From contig NZ_NNBJ01000008.1 of the NCBI RefSeq assembly GCF_002803085.1, positions 183,645 through 247,644 on the forward strand: DNA of 64,000 nucleotides, given 5' to 3'. The position numbers were made by a program, and so were the translations under genes. Below the pieces are notes generated by a model. The model saw nothing but the letters and a program-made list of their open reading frames with translations. It ran no database searches and was not told the DNA's origin. Below are positions 25,117 through 32,544 of this stretch, piece after piece. The stretch is from Streptomyces sp. CB01201. Its GTDB lineage: Bacteria; Actinomycetota; Actinomycetes; Streptomycetales; Streptomycetaceae. Each line of letters begins with the position of its first letter. Position 1 is the first letter of the stretch.

Positions 25117-27210
25117 TCACAGGCCCCCGTGCACGCGGTCGGGGGTGAGCGGGAGTTCGCGGAAGCGGACGCCGGTGGCGTGGTGGACGGCGTTGCCGAT
25201 GGCGGCGGCGGTGCCGACGATGCCGATCTCGCCGATGCCCTTGCTGCCCATCGGGTTGAGGTGCTCGTCCCGCTCGTCGATCCAGTGCGCCTCGATGGCG
25301 GGCACATCGGCGTGCGCGGGTACGTGGTAGCCCGCGAGGTCGCTGCCGATGAAAGCGCCGGACGCGGGGTCCACGGTGCCGCGCTCGGTGAGGGCCATGC
25401 CGAGGCCCATCACCATGCCGCCGATGAACTGCGAGGTGGCGGTGCGTGCGTTGAGGACGCGCCCGACCGCGTACACGCCGAGCAGCCGGCGCACCCGTAC
25501 CTCGCCGGTGTCGGTGTCGACCGCCACCTCGGCGAAGTGGGCGCCGAAGGCGTGCCGCGCGTAAGGGGACTTCTGGTCCGCCGAGCCCTTGGTGTCCGCG
25601 GCGGCCGTGAGCCCGTCGGGGGGCAACGGGCCGGTGTGGCGCTGGAGTTGACCGGCCAGGGCGCGGCTTGCGTCATGCACGGCCCAACCCCAGGACGCGG
25701 TGCCGGACGAGCCGCCGGCGAGCGGCGCCCGCGGCAGCCCGGTGGAGCCGATCTCGGTACGGACGCTCTCCACGTCCACGCCGAGCGCCTCCGCCGCGAC
25801 CTGTGCCAGGACGGTTCGGGCCCCGGTGCCGATGTCGGTGGCGTTCACCCGCACCACGTGGAGCCCGTCGGGGTGGGCGGTGACGGTCGCGCGGCTGGGC
25901 GAGACGAGGACCGGGTAGGTGGCCGAGGCCACCCCGGTGCCGGTGAGCCACGCTCCCTCGCGCCGGATTCCGGGCCGGGCGTCGCGGTCGGCCCAGCCGA
26001 AGCGCCGCGCGCCCTCGCGCAGGCACTCGACGAGGTGGCGGCTGCTGAACGGGAGGCCGCTGTCCGGCTCCTGGCCGGGTTCGTTGCGCGCCCGCAGCTC
26101 GATGGGGTCGATGTCGAGCGCGTAGGCGAGTTCGTCGACGGCCGACTCCAGGGCGTACATGCCGGGTGCCTCGCCGGGGGCTCGCATCCAGGACGGGGTG
26201 GGCACGTCGAGTGCGGCCACCTTGTGGTCGGTGAGGCTGGTCGCGCTGCCGTACATGACACGGGCGGGGACCGCCGCCTGCTCGACGAACTCCTTGACCC
26301 GGGAGGTGTGCGTGGTGACCTCGTGGATCACGGAGGCGAGGGTTCCCTCGTCGTCCGAGCCGAGCCGCAGCCGGTGGTCGGTCGGCGCGCGGTGGCCGAC
26401 GAGTTCCGTCAACTGCCGCCGGGACAGGGTGAGTTTGACGGGTCGGCCGGTGTGCACGGAGGCCATCGCGGCGAGCACGACATGCGGCCGGGGCGTGCCC
26501 TTGGAGCCGAATCCGCCGCCGACGTGTTCGCTGATGACGGTGACCTGCTCCTCGGGGAGCCCGAACAGCTCGGCCAGGACGGACCGTACGGTGTCGGAAC
26601 CCTGGCTGCTGTCGTACACGGTCAGCCGGCCGTCGTGCCAGTTCGCGGTCGCGCCGTGCGGCTCCATCGGGTGGTTGTGCAGCGGCGGCACCCGGTAGCG
26701 CACGTCGACGCGCACCGGAGCGGCGGCGAACGCCGCTTCCGGTTCGCCGCGCCTGCGTTCCGCCGGATGGCCGCCGTTGGCCTCTTCGGGGCGGTACGCG
26801 GCGGCGGGGTCGTCGCCCAGGACCGACTCGTGCGGCTCGGTGTCGTAGGTGACGCGCACGGCCTCGGCGGCGGCGCGGGCCGCCTCGATGGTCTCGGCGA
26901 TCACGACGGCTATCGGCCAGCCGTGGTGCGGAACCTTCGCGTCCTGGAGCACCGCGAGGGTCGCGTCGTCCGACGCGGCGAGGCGGGGCGCCGATTCGGG
27001 GGTGAGGACATCGACCACGTCGGGCAGCGCGAGCGCGGCGTCGAGGTCGAGGGAGGCGATCCGGCCCCGCGCGACGGTGGCGGTGACCGGCCAGGCGTAC
27101 AGGCAGCCGGGCGGCGTGTACTCGGTGGCGTACAGCGCCTCACCGGTGACCTTCGCGCGGCCCTCGCGGCGTTCTGTCGGTGCGCCGAGCGCGTTCGCGT
27201 GCGAAGCCAT
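25117..27210 (-). CDS. Molybdenum-cofactor subunit of xanthine dehydrogenase/aldehyde oxidoreductase (PaoC-like)
   Basis: A 697-residue large subunit of the xanthine oxidase superfamily. The first domain (residues 1-125) starts EGRAKVTGEALYATEY. Moco motifs include EHVGGGFGSKG, PSWMRAPGEAPGMYALES and the C-terminal GSKGIGEIGIVGTA, which contains the catalytic base Glu. It hydroxylates aldehydes or N-heterocycles using water, passing electrons to the Fe-S and FAD subunits. The arrangement and sequence resemble the E. coli periplasmic aldehyde oxidoreductase PaoC/YagR more than purine dehydrogenases. ATG 27210 follows GGGAGGAG. It is third in the operon, 50 bp after the FAD subunit. Moco maturation factors are not in the window. 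Confidence 0.9.
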   Translation of the reverse strand: MASHANALGAPTERREGRAKVTGEALYATEYTPPGCLYAWPVTATVARGRIASLDLDAALALPDVVDVLTPESAPRLAASDDATLAVLQDAKVPHHGWPIAVVIAETIEAARAAAEAVRVTYDTEPHESVLGDDPAAAYRPEEANGGHPAERRRGEPEAAFAAAPVRVDVRYRVPPLHNHPMEPHGATANWHDGRLTVYDSSQGSDTVRSVLAELFGLPEEQVTVISEHVGGGFGSKGTPRPHVVLAAMASVHTGRPVKLTLSRRQLTELVGHRAPTDHRLRLGSDDEGTLASVIHEVTTHTSRVKEFVEQAAVPARVMYGSATSLTDHKVAALDVPTPSWMRAPGEAPGMYALESAVDELAYALDIDPIELRARNEPGQEPDSGLPFSSRHLVECLREGARRFGWADRDARPGIRREGAWLTGTGVASATYPVLVSPSRATVTAHPDGLHVVRVNATDIGTGARTVLAQVAAEALGVDVESVRTEIGSTGLPRAPLAGGSSGTASWGWAVHDASRALAGQLQRHTGPLPPDGLTAAADTKGSADQKSPYARHAFGAHFAEVAVDTDTGEVRVRRLLGVYAVGRVLNARTATSQFIGGMVMGLGMALTERGTVDPASGAFIGSDLAGYHVPAHADVPAIEAHWIDERDEHLNPMGSKGIGEIGIVGTAAAIGNAVHHATGVRFRELPLTPDRVHGGL

Positions 27211-27260
27211 GGCGGTTCTCCTCCCGGGCGGATCAGGGGCGGCGGTCCTCCGAGGAGGCG

Positions 27261-28247
27261 TCAGGCCGTTGTGGACAGCGAGCCGAGGACCTGCGTGGCG
27301 AGGTCCCGGGCGAGCGACACCTTGTAGGCGTTGTCCCGCAGCGGTACGGCCTCGGCGAGCTCGGCCTCCACCGCGCGGGCGACGGATTCCTGGCTCGGCC
27401 GGGTGCCGAGCAGGGCGGTCTCGGTCCGGCGGGCGCGCCAGGGCCGGTGGGCGAGCCCGCCGAAGGCGACTGCGGCATGCCGGATCTCGCCGCCCTCCAA
27501 CTGGAGCACGGCGGCCACGGAGGCGAGCGCGAAGGCGTACGACGCGCGCTCCCGCACCTTGCGGTAATGGGAGACCGCGCCCCGGGGAAGCGGGGGAAGG
27601 AGCACACCGGTGATCAGCTCGCCGGGGCGGATCACCGTGTCGAGTTCGGGGTGGTCTCCGGGCAGGCGGTGGAACTCCGTCACCGGAACGGTCCGTCCGC
27701 CACCGGGCCCGGCCAGCTCCACGACCGCGTCGACGGCGGCGAGCGCCACACACAGGTCGGACGGGTTCGTCGCGACACAGTGCGGCGAGTGGCCGAGGAC
27801 GGCGTGGTCGTGGTTGACGCCGACGACGGCCGCGCAACCGCTGCCCGGAACCCGCTTGTTGCAGGCTTTCGCCAGGTCCTGGAAGTAGGCGCAGCGAGTG
27901 CGCTGGAGGAGGTTTCCGCCGGTGGTCGCCATGTTGCGCAGCTGGCCCGACGCTCCGCTGAGGACGGCCTGCGAGACGACGGGGTAGCGCTCGCGGACCA
28001 GGGGGTGCGCGGCGAGGTCGCTGTTGCGTACGGTCGCGCCCACGCGTACCGAGCCGTCGGGCTGTTCGCGCACGCCGTCGAGCGGGAGGCGGGTGATGTC
28101 GACCAGGACCTCGGGGCGTTCCACACCGAGCTTCATCAGGTCGACGAGGTTGGTGCCGCCGCCCAGGTAGCGGGCCTCGGTGCGGCCGCCGTGGGCGGAC
28201 GCCGCCTCTTCCACGCTGCTCGCGCGCAGATACGACACGGGTTTCAC
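27261..28247 (-). CDS. FAD-binding subunit of molybdenum hydroxylase (PaoB-like)
   Basis: A 328-residue CoxM/XdhB-type subunit. The FAD loops are RYLGGGTNLVDLMKLG (residues ~27-42) and LRNMATTGGNLLQRTRC (~105-121). The Cys-rich segment RCAYFQDLAKACNKRVPGSGC plus a downstream Cys in HSPHCV matches the extra [4Fe-4S]-binding insertion of PaoB and 4-hydroxybenzoyl-CoA reductase beta. The C-terminal domain begins ALASVAAVLQLEGG. It relays electrons between the [2Fe-2S] subunit and an external acceptor. Its ATG overlaps the stop of the [2Fe-2S] gene by 4 bp. Confidence 0.88.
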   Translation of the reverse strand: MKPVSYLRASSVEEAASAHGGRTEARYLGGGTNLVDLMKLGVERPEVLVDITRLPLDGVREQPDGSVRVGATVRNSDLAAHPLVRERYPVVSQAVLSGASGQLRNMATTGGNLLQRTRCAYFQDLAKACNKRVPGSGCAAVVGVNHDHAVLGHSPHCVATNPSDLCVALAAVDAVVELAGPGGGRTVPVTEFHRLPGDHPELDTVIRPGELITGVLLPPLPRGAVSHYRKVRERASYAFALASVAAVLQLEGGEIRHAAVAFGGLAHRPWRARRTETALLGTRPSQESVARAVEAELAEAVPLRDNAYKVSLARDLATQVLGSLSTTA

Positions 28248-28858
28248 GAGACCACGTCCTGGACCGCCTCAAGGATGTGCGGGTAGGCGCCGCACCGGCA
28301 CAGGTTGCCGCTCATCCGCTCGCGGATCTCGTCGTCGGTCAGCGGCACCGGCCCGTCCGTCGCCAGGTCCGGGTCGGTGACGACGGAGGGCTGGCCGGAC
28401 TGGGCCTCGGCGAGCATCCCGACGGCCGAGCAGAGCTGGCCGGGGGTGCAGTAGCCGCACTGGAAGGCATCGCGTTCCAGGAAGGCCCGTTGGAGCGGGT
28501 GGAGGTCGCCGTCGGCATCCTCCGTCCTGGCCAGACCCTCCACGGTGACCACGTCGCAGCCGTCGAGCGCGACGGCCAGGACCAGACAGCTGTTGACGCG
28601 CCGCCCGTCCACGAGCACCGTGCACGCGCCGCACTGGCCGTGGTCGCAGCCCTTCTTGGAGCCCGTCAGGGCGAGCCGCTCGCGCAGCAGGTCGAGCAGG
28701 GTGGTGCGGTGGTCGACCTCGGCCTCCACGGGGGCGTCGTTCACCCGCAGGGTCACCGGTGATCCGGTCGCTCCGGGCGGTGAGTCCGCGGGCCGGGGCC
28801 AGGGTGCGTACCGAATCGTCGTACCGGGGCCGCCGTGGGGCCCCTTGTTGCTTTCCAT
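28244..28858 (-). CDS. [2Fe-2S] subunit of molybdenum hydroxylase (PaoA-like)
   Basis: A 204-residue small subunit. The plant-ferredoxin-like cluster site is GCDHGQCGACTVLVDGRRVNSC. The helical second cluster domain has QCGYCTPGQLCSAVG and NLCRCGAYPHI. The N-terminal ~30 residues are Pro/Gly-rich but lack a twin-arginine signal, in contrast to E. coli PaoA, so the enzyme should stay cytoplasmic. The start at 28858 follows AGAGGAA. It is first in the three-gene operon, whose leader follows a strong hairpin at 28958-28989. Confidence 0.9.
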   Translation of the reverse strand: MESNKGPHGGPGTTIRYAPWPRPADSPPGATGSPVTLRVNDAPVEAEVDHRTTLLDLLRERLALTGSKKGCDHGQCGACTVLVDGRRVNSCLVLAVALDGCDVVTVEGLARTEDADGDLHPLQRAFLERDAFQCGYCTPGQLCSAVGMLAEAQSGQPSVVTDPDLATDGPVPLTDDEIRERMSGNLCRCGAYPHILEAVQDVVS

Positions 28859-28957
28859 CGTTCCTCTGTCCCTCGATCCGGACGGCCGGCCGCCGCCCGC
28901 ATCACCAGCGTCGTACAGCTCGTCCGGTCCGGCATCCCGAAGGGCGCCGGCACGACG

Positions 28958-28989
28958 GAGCGGGGCGGCCCCGGTGGGCCGCCCCGCTC
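28958..28989. terminator. Stem-loop after dps
   Basis: A 14-bp perfect stem (28958-28971 with 28976-28989) with a CGGT loop lies just past the stop of the minus-strand dps gene and before the molybdenum-hydroxylase operon. Confidence 0.75.
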
Positions 28990-29003
28990 GGTGCGCGGTG
29001 GCG

Positions 29004-29474
29004 TCAGCTGTTCTCGGCCTGGAACATCCAGGCGTGCTTCTCCAGATCGGCGGTCAGCGCGATGAGGAGGTCCTGGCTCACCGGGTCGGGCTCGTCGGTG
29101 GCCTTGATGCGCTCGCGCATCCGCTCGGTGATCCGGCCGAGCGCGACGACCAGGACTTCCACGGCCTCGGAGTCCTTGATCCAGCCCTCGGGGATGGTGC
29201 CGATGGCGCTGCTTCCGGCGACGGTCGCGGCACGCCCGTCCGGGTTCACGCCGAGCGCCGAGGCACGTTCCGCGACGGTGTCCGAGTGCTGGCGTGCCGT
29301 GGTCACGACGTCGTCGAGCTGGAGGTGGACGGAGCGGAAGCGCGGCCCCACCACGTTCCAGTGCACCTGCTTGGCGGCGAGCGACAGGTCGACCAGGTCG
29401 ACGAGGGCGCCTTGCAGGGCCGAGCCCACGACCTTCAGATCCGCCTCGGACAGCGAACTCTTCACGACAGACAC
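29004..29474 (-). CDS. dps: Dps-family ferritin-like DNA-protection protein
   Basis: A 156-residue Dps/MrgA protein. AAKQVHWNVVGPRF and VHLQLDDVVTTARQHSDTVAER carry the intersubunit ferroxidase ligands (H in HWN, D in QLDD). The helical end is SQDLLIALTADLEKHAWMFQAE. It oxidises and stores iron and protects DNA in stress and stationary phase. The GTG start at 29474 is fixed by GGAG 9 nt upstream; reading further upstream gives unrelated sequence. A 17-bp palindrome lies 35 bp upstream of the start. It is followed by its own terminator, so monocistronic. Confidence 0.9.
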   Translation of the reverse strand: MSVVKSSLSEADLKVVGSALQGALVDLVDLSLAAKQVHWNVVGPRFRSVHLQLDDVVTTARQHSDTVAERASALGVNPDGRAATVAGSSAIGTIPEGWIKDSEAVEVLVVALGRITERMRERIKATDEPDPVSQDLLIALTADLEKHAWMFQAENS

Positions 29475-29509
29475 TGCTTCACTCCATTTCGCCTTTGCTG
29501 CTATCCGCT

Positions 29510-29526
29510 GGACCGTTGACCGGTCC
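29510..29526. promoter_or_regulatory. 17-bp palindrome upstream of dps
   Basis: GGACCGTTGACCGGTCC has 6-bp perfect arms (GGACCG/CGGTCC) around TTGAC, 35-52 bp upstream of the dps GTG. The position suits an operator or a repressed promoter element. Confidence 0.4.
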
Positions 29527-29620
29527 GATATGTCGCCTTCCTCGAAATCTCGGCCCCAAACGGGGGCGGTACGAAAAAAGGTGTGGCGCCGGCCGCGGCG
29601 CGAAAGCCCGCCACGAAACG

Positions 29621-29656
29621 AGCGGTGGCCCACCGGATATCCGGTGGGCCACCGCT
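29621..29656. terminator. 36-nt perfect palindrome after the PRC-barrel gene
   Basis: Bases 29621-29638 are the exact reverse complement of 29639-29656, so there is no loop at the DNA level. It lies 24 nt past the stop of the minus-strand PRC-barrel gene and should form a very stable RNA hairpin. Confidence 0.7.
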
Positions 29657-29679
29657 CAGGCGTTGTCACAAGGGGGGGT

Positions 29680-30030
29680 TCAGATGAGAGGAGCCCCGTA
29701 ATAGCGGCCGACGATGTCCCGGTAGGTGGGATCGTCGAGGTGCGTGGCCGGCTCGAACTCCGGAGAGTGCTTGACCTGGTCCCGGGTGAGGGCGACGTGG
29801 ATCTTCTTGTCGTCCGGGTCGAGCCTGGTGACCGTGCCGGCCGGCAGCAGGACGCGCTTGCCGAAGATCCAGGGCCCGGTGTCCACCACGAGGTGCGCGG
29901 AGCCCACCTCGTCGGAGTGGTTGTCGACCTTGCCGATGTCACCGTCCGCCGCCTCCACCTTCCAGCCGCGCAGGTCCGCGCCGGCGAGATGGCCGCTGGT
30001 GTCCTTGTAGCCCCACAGGTCCTCGTGCAT
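29680..30030 (-). CDS. PRC-barrel domain stress protein
   Basis: A 116-residue soluble protein. The PRC-barrel fold spans residues ~18-85: ADLRGWKVEAADGDIGKVDN, SAHLVVDTGPWIFGKRVLLP, TRLDPDDKKIHVALTRDQVK. A C-terminal tail ends YRDIVGRYYGAPLI. Streptomyces has several such small proteins, often stress-induced; the PRC-barrel is a protein- or RNA-interaction module and the exact role is unknown. It starts 59 bp after csbD on the same strand, so the two are probably cotranscribed. Confidence 0.8.
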   Translation of the reverse strand: MHEDLWGYKDTSGHLAGADLRGWKVEAADGDIGKVDNHSDEVGSAHLVVDTGPWIFGKRVLLPAGTVTRLDPDDKKIHVALTRDQVKHSPEFEPATHLDDPTYRDIVGRYYGAPLI

Positions 30031-30089
30031 CGAAGGTGCCCCTTTCCGTGGCGATGCCGTGTCGGCGATTTCGTGTCCGGGCGGCTGGA

Positions 30090-30263
30090 TCAGCGCCGGA
30101 AGGCCTCGTTCGCCTTCTGCCTCTCCTCGCGGGTTTCGCCCTTGACCTGGTCGATACGCCCTTCGGCGGTGAGCCGGTCGTTCCCGGTCATGCGGCCGAG
30201 CATTTCCTTGACCTTGCCCTTGGCCTGCTCGGCCTTCGCACCGGTCTTCTCGTCGGCAGACAT
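30090..30263 (-). CDS. CsbD-family general stress protein
   Basis: A 57-residue, highly charged helical protein: MSADEKTGAKAEQAKGKVKE, then GRMTGNDRLTAEGRIDQVKG. This is the CsbD pattern. In Bacillus csbD is SigB-dependent. ATG 30263 is preceded by GGAGG, which places the start well inside a longer open frame. It lies downstream of a SigB-type sigma gene and may be one of its targets. No exact SigB-type promoter was found by eye. Confidence 0.85.
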   Translation of the reverse strand: MSADEKTGAKAEQAKGKVKEMLGRMTGNDRLTAEGRIDQVKGETREERQKANEAFRR

Positions 30264-30328
30264 CGTGTCGCCTCCAGAATGAATTCTTTGCAGGTACGAA
30301 CTACGCCTGGCCGAATCCGCGGACTTCA

Positions 30329-30378
30329 AACGGGCCGGACTTCCCCGGATGCCAACGGGCCGCACTTCCCCGAATGCC
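30329..30378. repeat. Two tandem 25-bp repeats between csbD and the ssgA-like gene
   Basis: Copies at 30329-30353 and 30354-30378 match at 23 of 25 positions; a partial third copy of the GGACTTC(T/C)CCGG core follows at ~30390. They lie upstream of csbD and downstream of the ssgA-like stop. Confidence 0.75.
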
Positions 30379-30414
30379 CTTGAACTCGTCGGACTTCTCC
30401 GGCGGCAGCGGGCC

Positions 30415-30834
30415 TCAGCCCATGGCCAGGACCTGAGTGAGGAACGCGTCCACGTCCACCGTTTCCTCGCCCGGCGGGACCAACTCGTACGTCCGGTCCA
30501 GGAAGTCGCGCAGCGCGGGCTCCCACGCCGAGAACACCGCGCTGCCCCATTCACCGTCGAGGCCGCAGCCCGCGAGCTCGATGCGCGCCTCGCGCCGGCC
30601 GCCGACGGTCCGGGGGGACACGCGTACGTCTCCGTCGCCGGCCTCCCGCGTGAGGCCCTGGCTCAGCAGGTCGCGCGCGATGGCCCAGGTGACGGTCACG
30701 TCCTCATGGAGTTCGAAGCGGAGGCGGACCGCGAACGGGTCCTCGGCCTCGTAGACGAGCCGCGTCACCAGGGGGATCCGCTCGGTCGCGTCGATCTCCA
30801 GGTTCATGAACACGGTCTCGCACAGGGAACTCAC
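30415..30834 (-). CDS. SsgA-family sporulation/cell-division regulator (SALP)
   Basis: A 139-residue protein with the full SsgA-like domain: IPLVTRLVYEAEDPFAVRLRF, TWAIARDLLSQGLTREAGDGDVRV, and a C-terminal FLDRTYELVPPGEETVDVDAF. The SsgA family is confined to morphologically complex actinomycetes and controls septum placement and peptidoglycan maintenance at sporulation. GTG 30834 was chosen for the GGAGGAG 5 nt upstream. It lies 111 bp after the sigma gene. Which of the seven or so Streptomyces paralogues it represents cannot be told. Confidence 0.88.
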   Translation of the reverse strand: MSSLCETVFMNLEIDATERIPLVTRLVYEAEDPFAVRLRFELHEDVTVTWAIARDLLSQGLTREAGDGDVRVSPRTVGGRREARIELAGCGLDGEWGSAVFSAWEPALRDFLDRTYELVPPGEETVDVDAFLTQVLAMG

Positions 30835-30945
30835 GGATCTCCTCCAGCGTCCAGGCTCGGGCAGCGGGCACCCGCCCGTGGGGAAATCCTTCAGCGGCGG
30901 CGGGGCCCGGCCCGTCTCGGGCCCCCGCCGCGGCACCGCCCGGGG

Positions 30946-31854
30946 TCAGGCGCGTGCGGGCTGATCCTCGGTCATCCCGGCGCGGAGCTTGGTGAGGATC
31001 CGCGAGAGCAGGCGCGAGACCTGCATCTGCGAGACGCCGAGCTCGGTACCGATCTCGGCCTGCGTCAGCTCCAGGCCGAACCGCATGCTCACGATGCGGC
31101 GTTCACGCTCGGTCAGCTCGCCCATCAGCGGAGCCAGGGACTGGAGGTTCTCGACCTTCTCCATCCCCGGGTCCTCCTCGCCGATGAAGTCGACGAGCGT
31201 ACGGCTGCGGCCACCGGCCGTGCCGCCCGAATCCTCCGCGTCGGCGGACATGTCCAGGGAGCCGGCCGTGTAGCCATTGGCCGCGACGAGTCCCTCGACG
31301 ACCTCTTCCTCGTCCCGGTCGAGAAGCAGCGCAAGCTCGCTCACCGTCGGGTCGCGGTCCAGATCGCGGGCGAGGGTCTCCTTGGCCTTCGCGATCTCCA
31401 CCCGCAGTTCCTGGAGGCGGCGCGGTACGTGCACGGCCCACGTCGTGTCACGGAAGAAGCGCTTGATCTCCCCGACGATGTAGGGCACGGCGAAGGAGGT
31501 GAACTCCACTTCGCGCGACAGCTCGAACCGGTCGATCGCCTTTATCAGGCCGATCGTGCCGACCTGGATCACGTCCTCCATCTCGCCACTGCCCCGGTTG
31601 CGGAAGCGGCCGGCCGCGAAGCGCACCAACGACAGGTTCATCTCGATCAGTGTGTTGCGCGCGTACTGGTAGTCGGCCGTGCCTTCTTCCAGTACCTGGA
31701 GCCGCTCGAAGAAGGCCTTCGAGAGCTCGCGCGCGTCCTTCGGCGCGACCTTCCCCGCATCCTCCACCCAGGGCAACTCCCCCACCCCGGGATCCATGGT
31801 CGTGGCTGCCGTCCGGTCCGTCCGCTCCGGCCCCGTCACCTGCGCCGCTGCCAT
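30946..31854 (-). CDS. SigB/SigF/SigG-family stress RNA polymerase sigma factor
   Basis: A 302-residue group 3 sigma factor. Region 2 has ARNTLIEMNLSLVRFAAGRF, MEDVIQVGTIGLIKAIDRFE and TSFAVPYIVGEIKRFFRDTT. Region 3 has VHVPRRLQELRVEIAKAKE. Region 4 has LTERERRIVSMRFGLELTQ and TELGVSQMQVSRLLSRIL. Such factors recognise GNNT-N14-16-GGGTA(C/T)-like promoters and drive osmotic, oxidative and developmental responses. They are held by RsbW-type kinases. ATG 31854 follows GGGAGG; an upstream in-frame ATG (31875) is less likely. An RsbW-like gene lies 152 bp upstream on the same strand. Confidence 0.92.
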   Translation of the reverse strand: MAAAQVTGPERTDRTAATTMDPGVGELPWVEDAGKVAPKDARELSKAFFERLQVLEEGTADYQYARNTLIEMNLSLVRFAAGRFRNRGSGEMEDVIQVGTIGLIKAIDRFELSREVEFTSFAVPYIVGEIKRFFRDTTWAVHVPRRLQELRVEIAKAKETLARDLDRDPTVSELALLLDRDEEEVVEGLVAANGYTAGSLDMSADAEDSGGTAGGRSRTLVDFIGEEDPGMEKVENLQSLAPLMGELTERERRIVSMRFGLELTQAEIGTELGVSQMQVSRLLSRILTKLRAGMTEDQPARA

Positions 31855-32006
31855 GAGGACAACCTCCCTAGTCACCGTGCTTCATCCGTCGAAGCCCTCG
31901 GGTGCCCCTTTCGATACGGATCATGCACAGAGTCCCCCAAGTGGCCGAAGCACCTTGCGGGAGAAGGGTGTTTGCGCTGGTCAACGGGCTGGCGCTGTTC
32001 ACCGGG

Positions 32007-32417
32007 TCAACGGGGCAGAGCTACGCAGATGTTCTTACCGCCCTCGACGCACGGGGTGACGGCCACGCTGCGGGCGAGGTTGCGGACCAGGACCCAGCCG
32101 AAGCCGCCTTCGTGTCCGCGCAGGTCGGGTGTGCGTTCGCGCGGCGGTTCGGGGCTCGGGTCGCGGACGGTGATGTGCAGCAGGCTGCGGTCGGCGGCGA
32201 ATCGCAGCGCCGTGGCGCCGCCCGCGTGCCGCAGCGCGTTGGTGACGAGTTCGGAGACGACGAGCAGGACGTTCTCGACGCTTTCCCGGGACGGCCGTGG
32301 CACCAGTGCGCGCAGGAAGGCACGGGCCTCGTCACGGGCCTGGGCCGCGGTGGCCGGCCCCGTGCCGACGTGAGCGGCGCTCGGCGAAGCGCCGGTGCTG
32401 GCAGACGGGCGCGCCAT
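32007..32417 (-). CDS. RsbW-like ATP-binding anti-sigma/serine kinase
   Basis: A 136-residue HATPase_c_2 protein. The N box is VVSELVTNALRHAGG, the G1-like box is VRDPSPEPPRE, and GFGWVLVRNLA is the lid/G2 segment. It binds ATP, can sequester a SigB-type sigma factor, and phosphorylates a STAS antagonist. The gene lies directly upstream of the sigma gene, matching the rsbW-sigB order, so that sigma factor is its likely partner. Streptomyces has dozens of such proteins, so the pairing is inference. Start chosen at ATG 32417 (MARPSAS), where GGGGG lies ~8 nt upstream. Confidence 0.85.
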   Translation of the reverse strand: MARPSASTGASPSAAHVGTGPATAAQARDEARAFLRALVPRPSRESVENVLLVVSELVTNALRHAGGATALRFAADRSLLHITVRDPSPEPPRERTPDLRGHEGGFGWVLVRNLARSVAVTPCVEGGKNICVALPR

Positions 32418-32544
32418 GGTCGAAACCCCCAGAAAACTTGCCCTGGACTGTGGATGTACTGAGGCTTCTGCCCCGCATCCCCCTGGCCGAACGTGTGCCC
32501 ACCCCACCATAAATCCCGCTTGGTCCGACCGGACCCCGGCTCCC

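Noticed and set aside
25117..28272. A 1051-codon minus-strand frame suggesting a fusion of the molybdenum and FAD subunits
   Set aside because: The upstream 350 codons are out of frame with the FAD subunit; a strong ribosome site fixes the molybdenum subunit start at 27210.
29004..29942. A 312-residue version of Dps with a long N-terminal extension
   Set aside because: The extension is antisense-like sequence overlapping the PRC-barrel gene in another frame and crosses a terminator palindrome; GTG 29474 has a good ribosome site.
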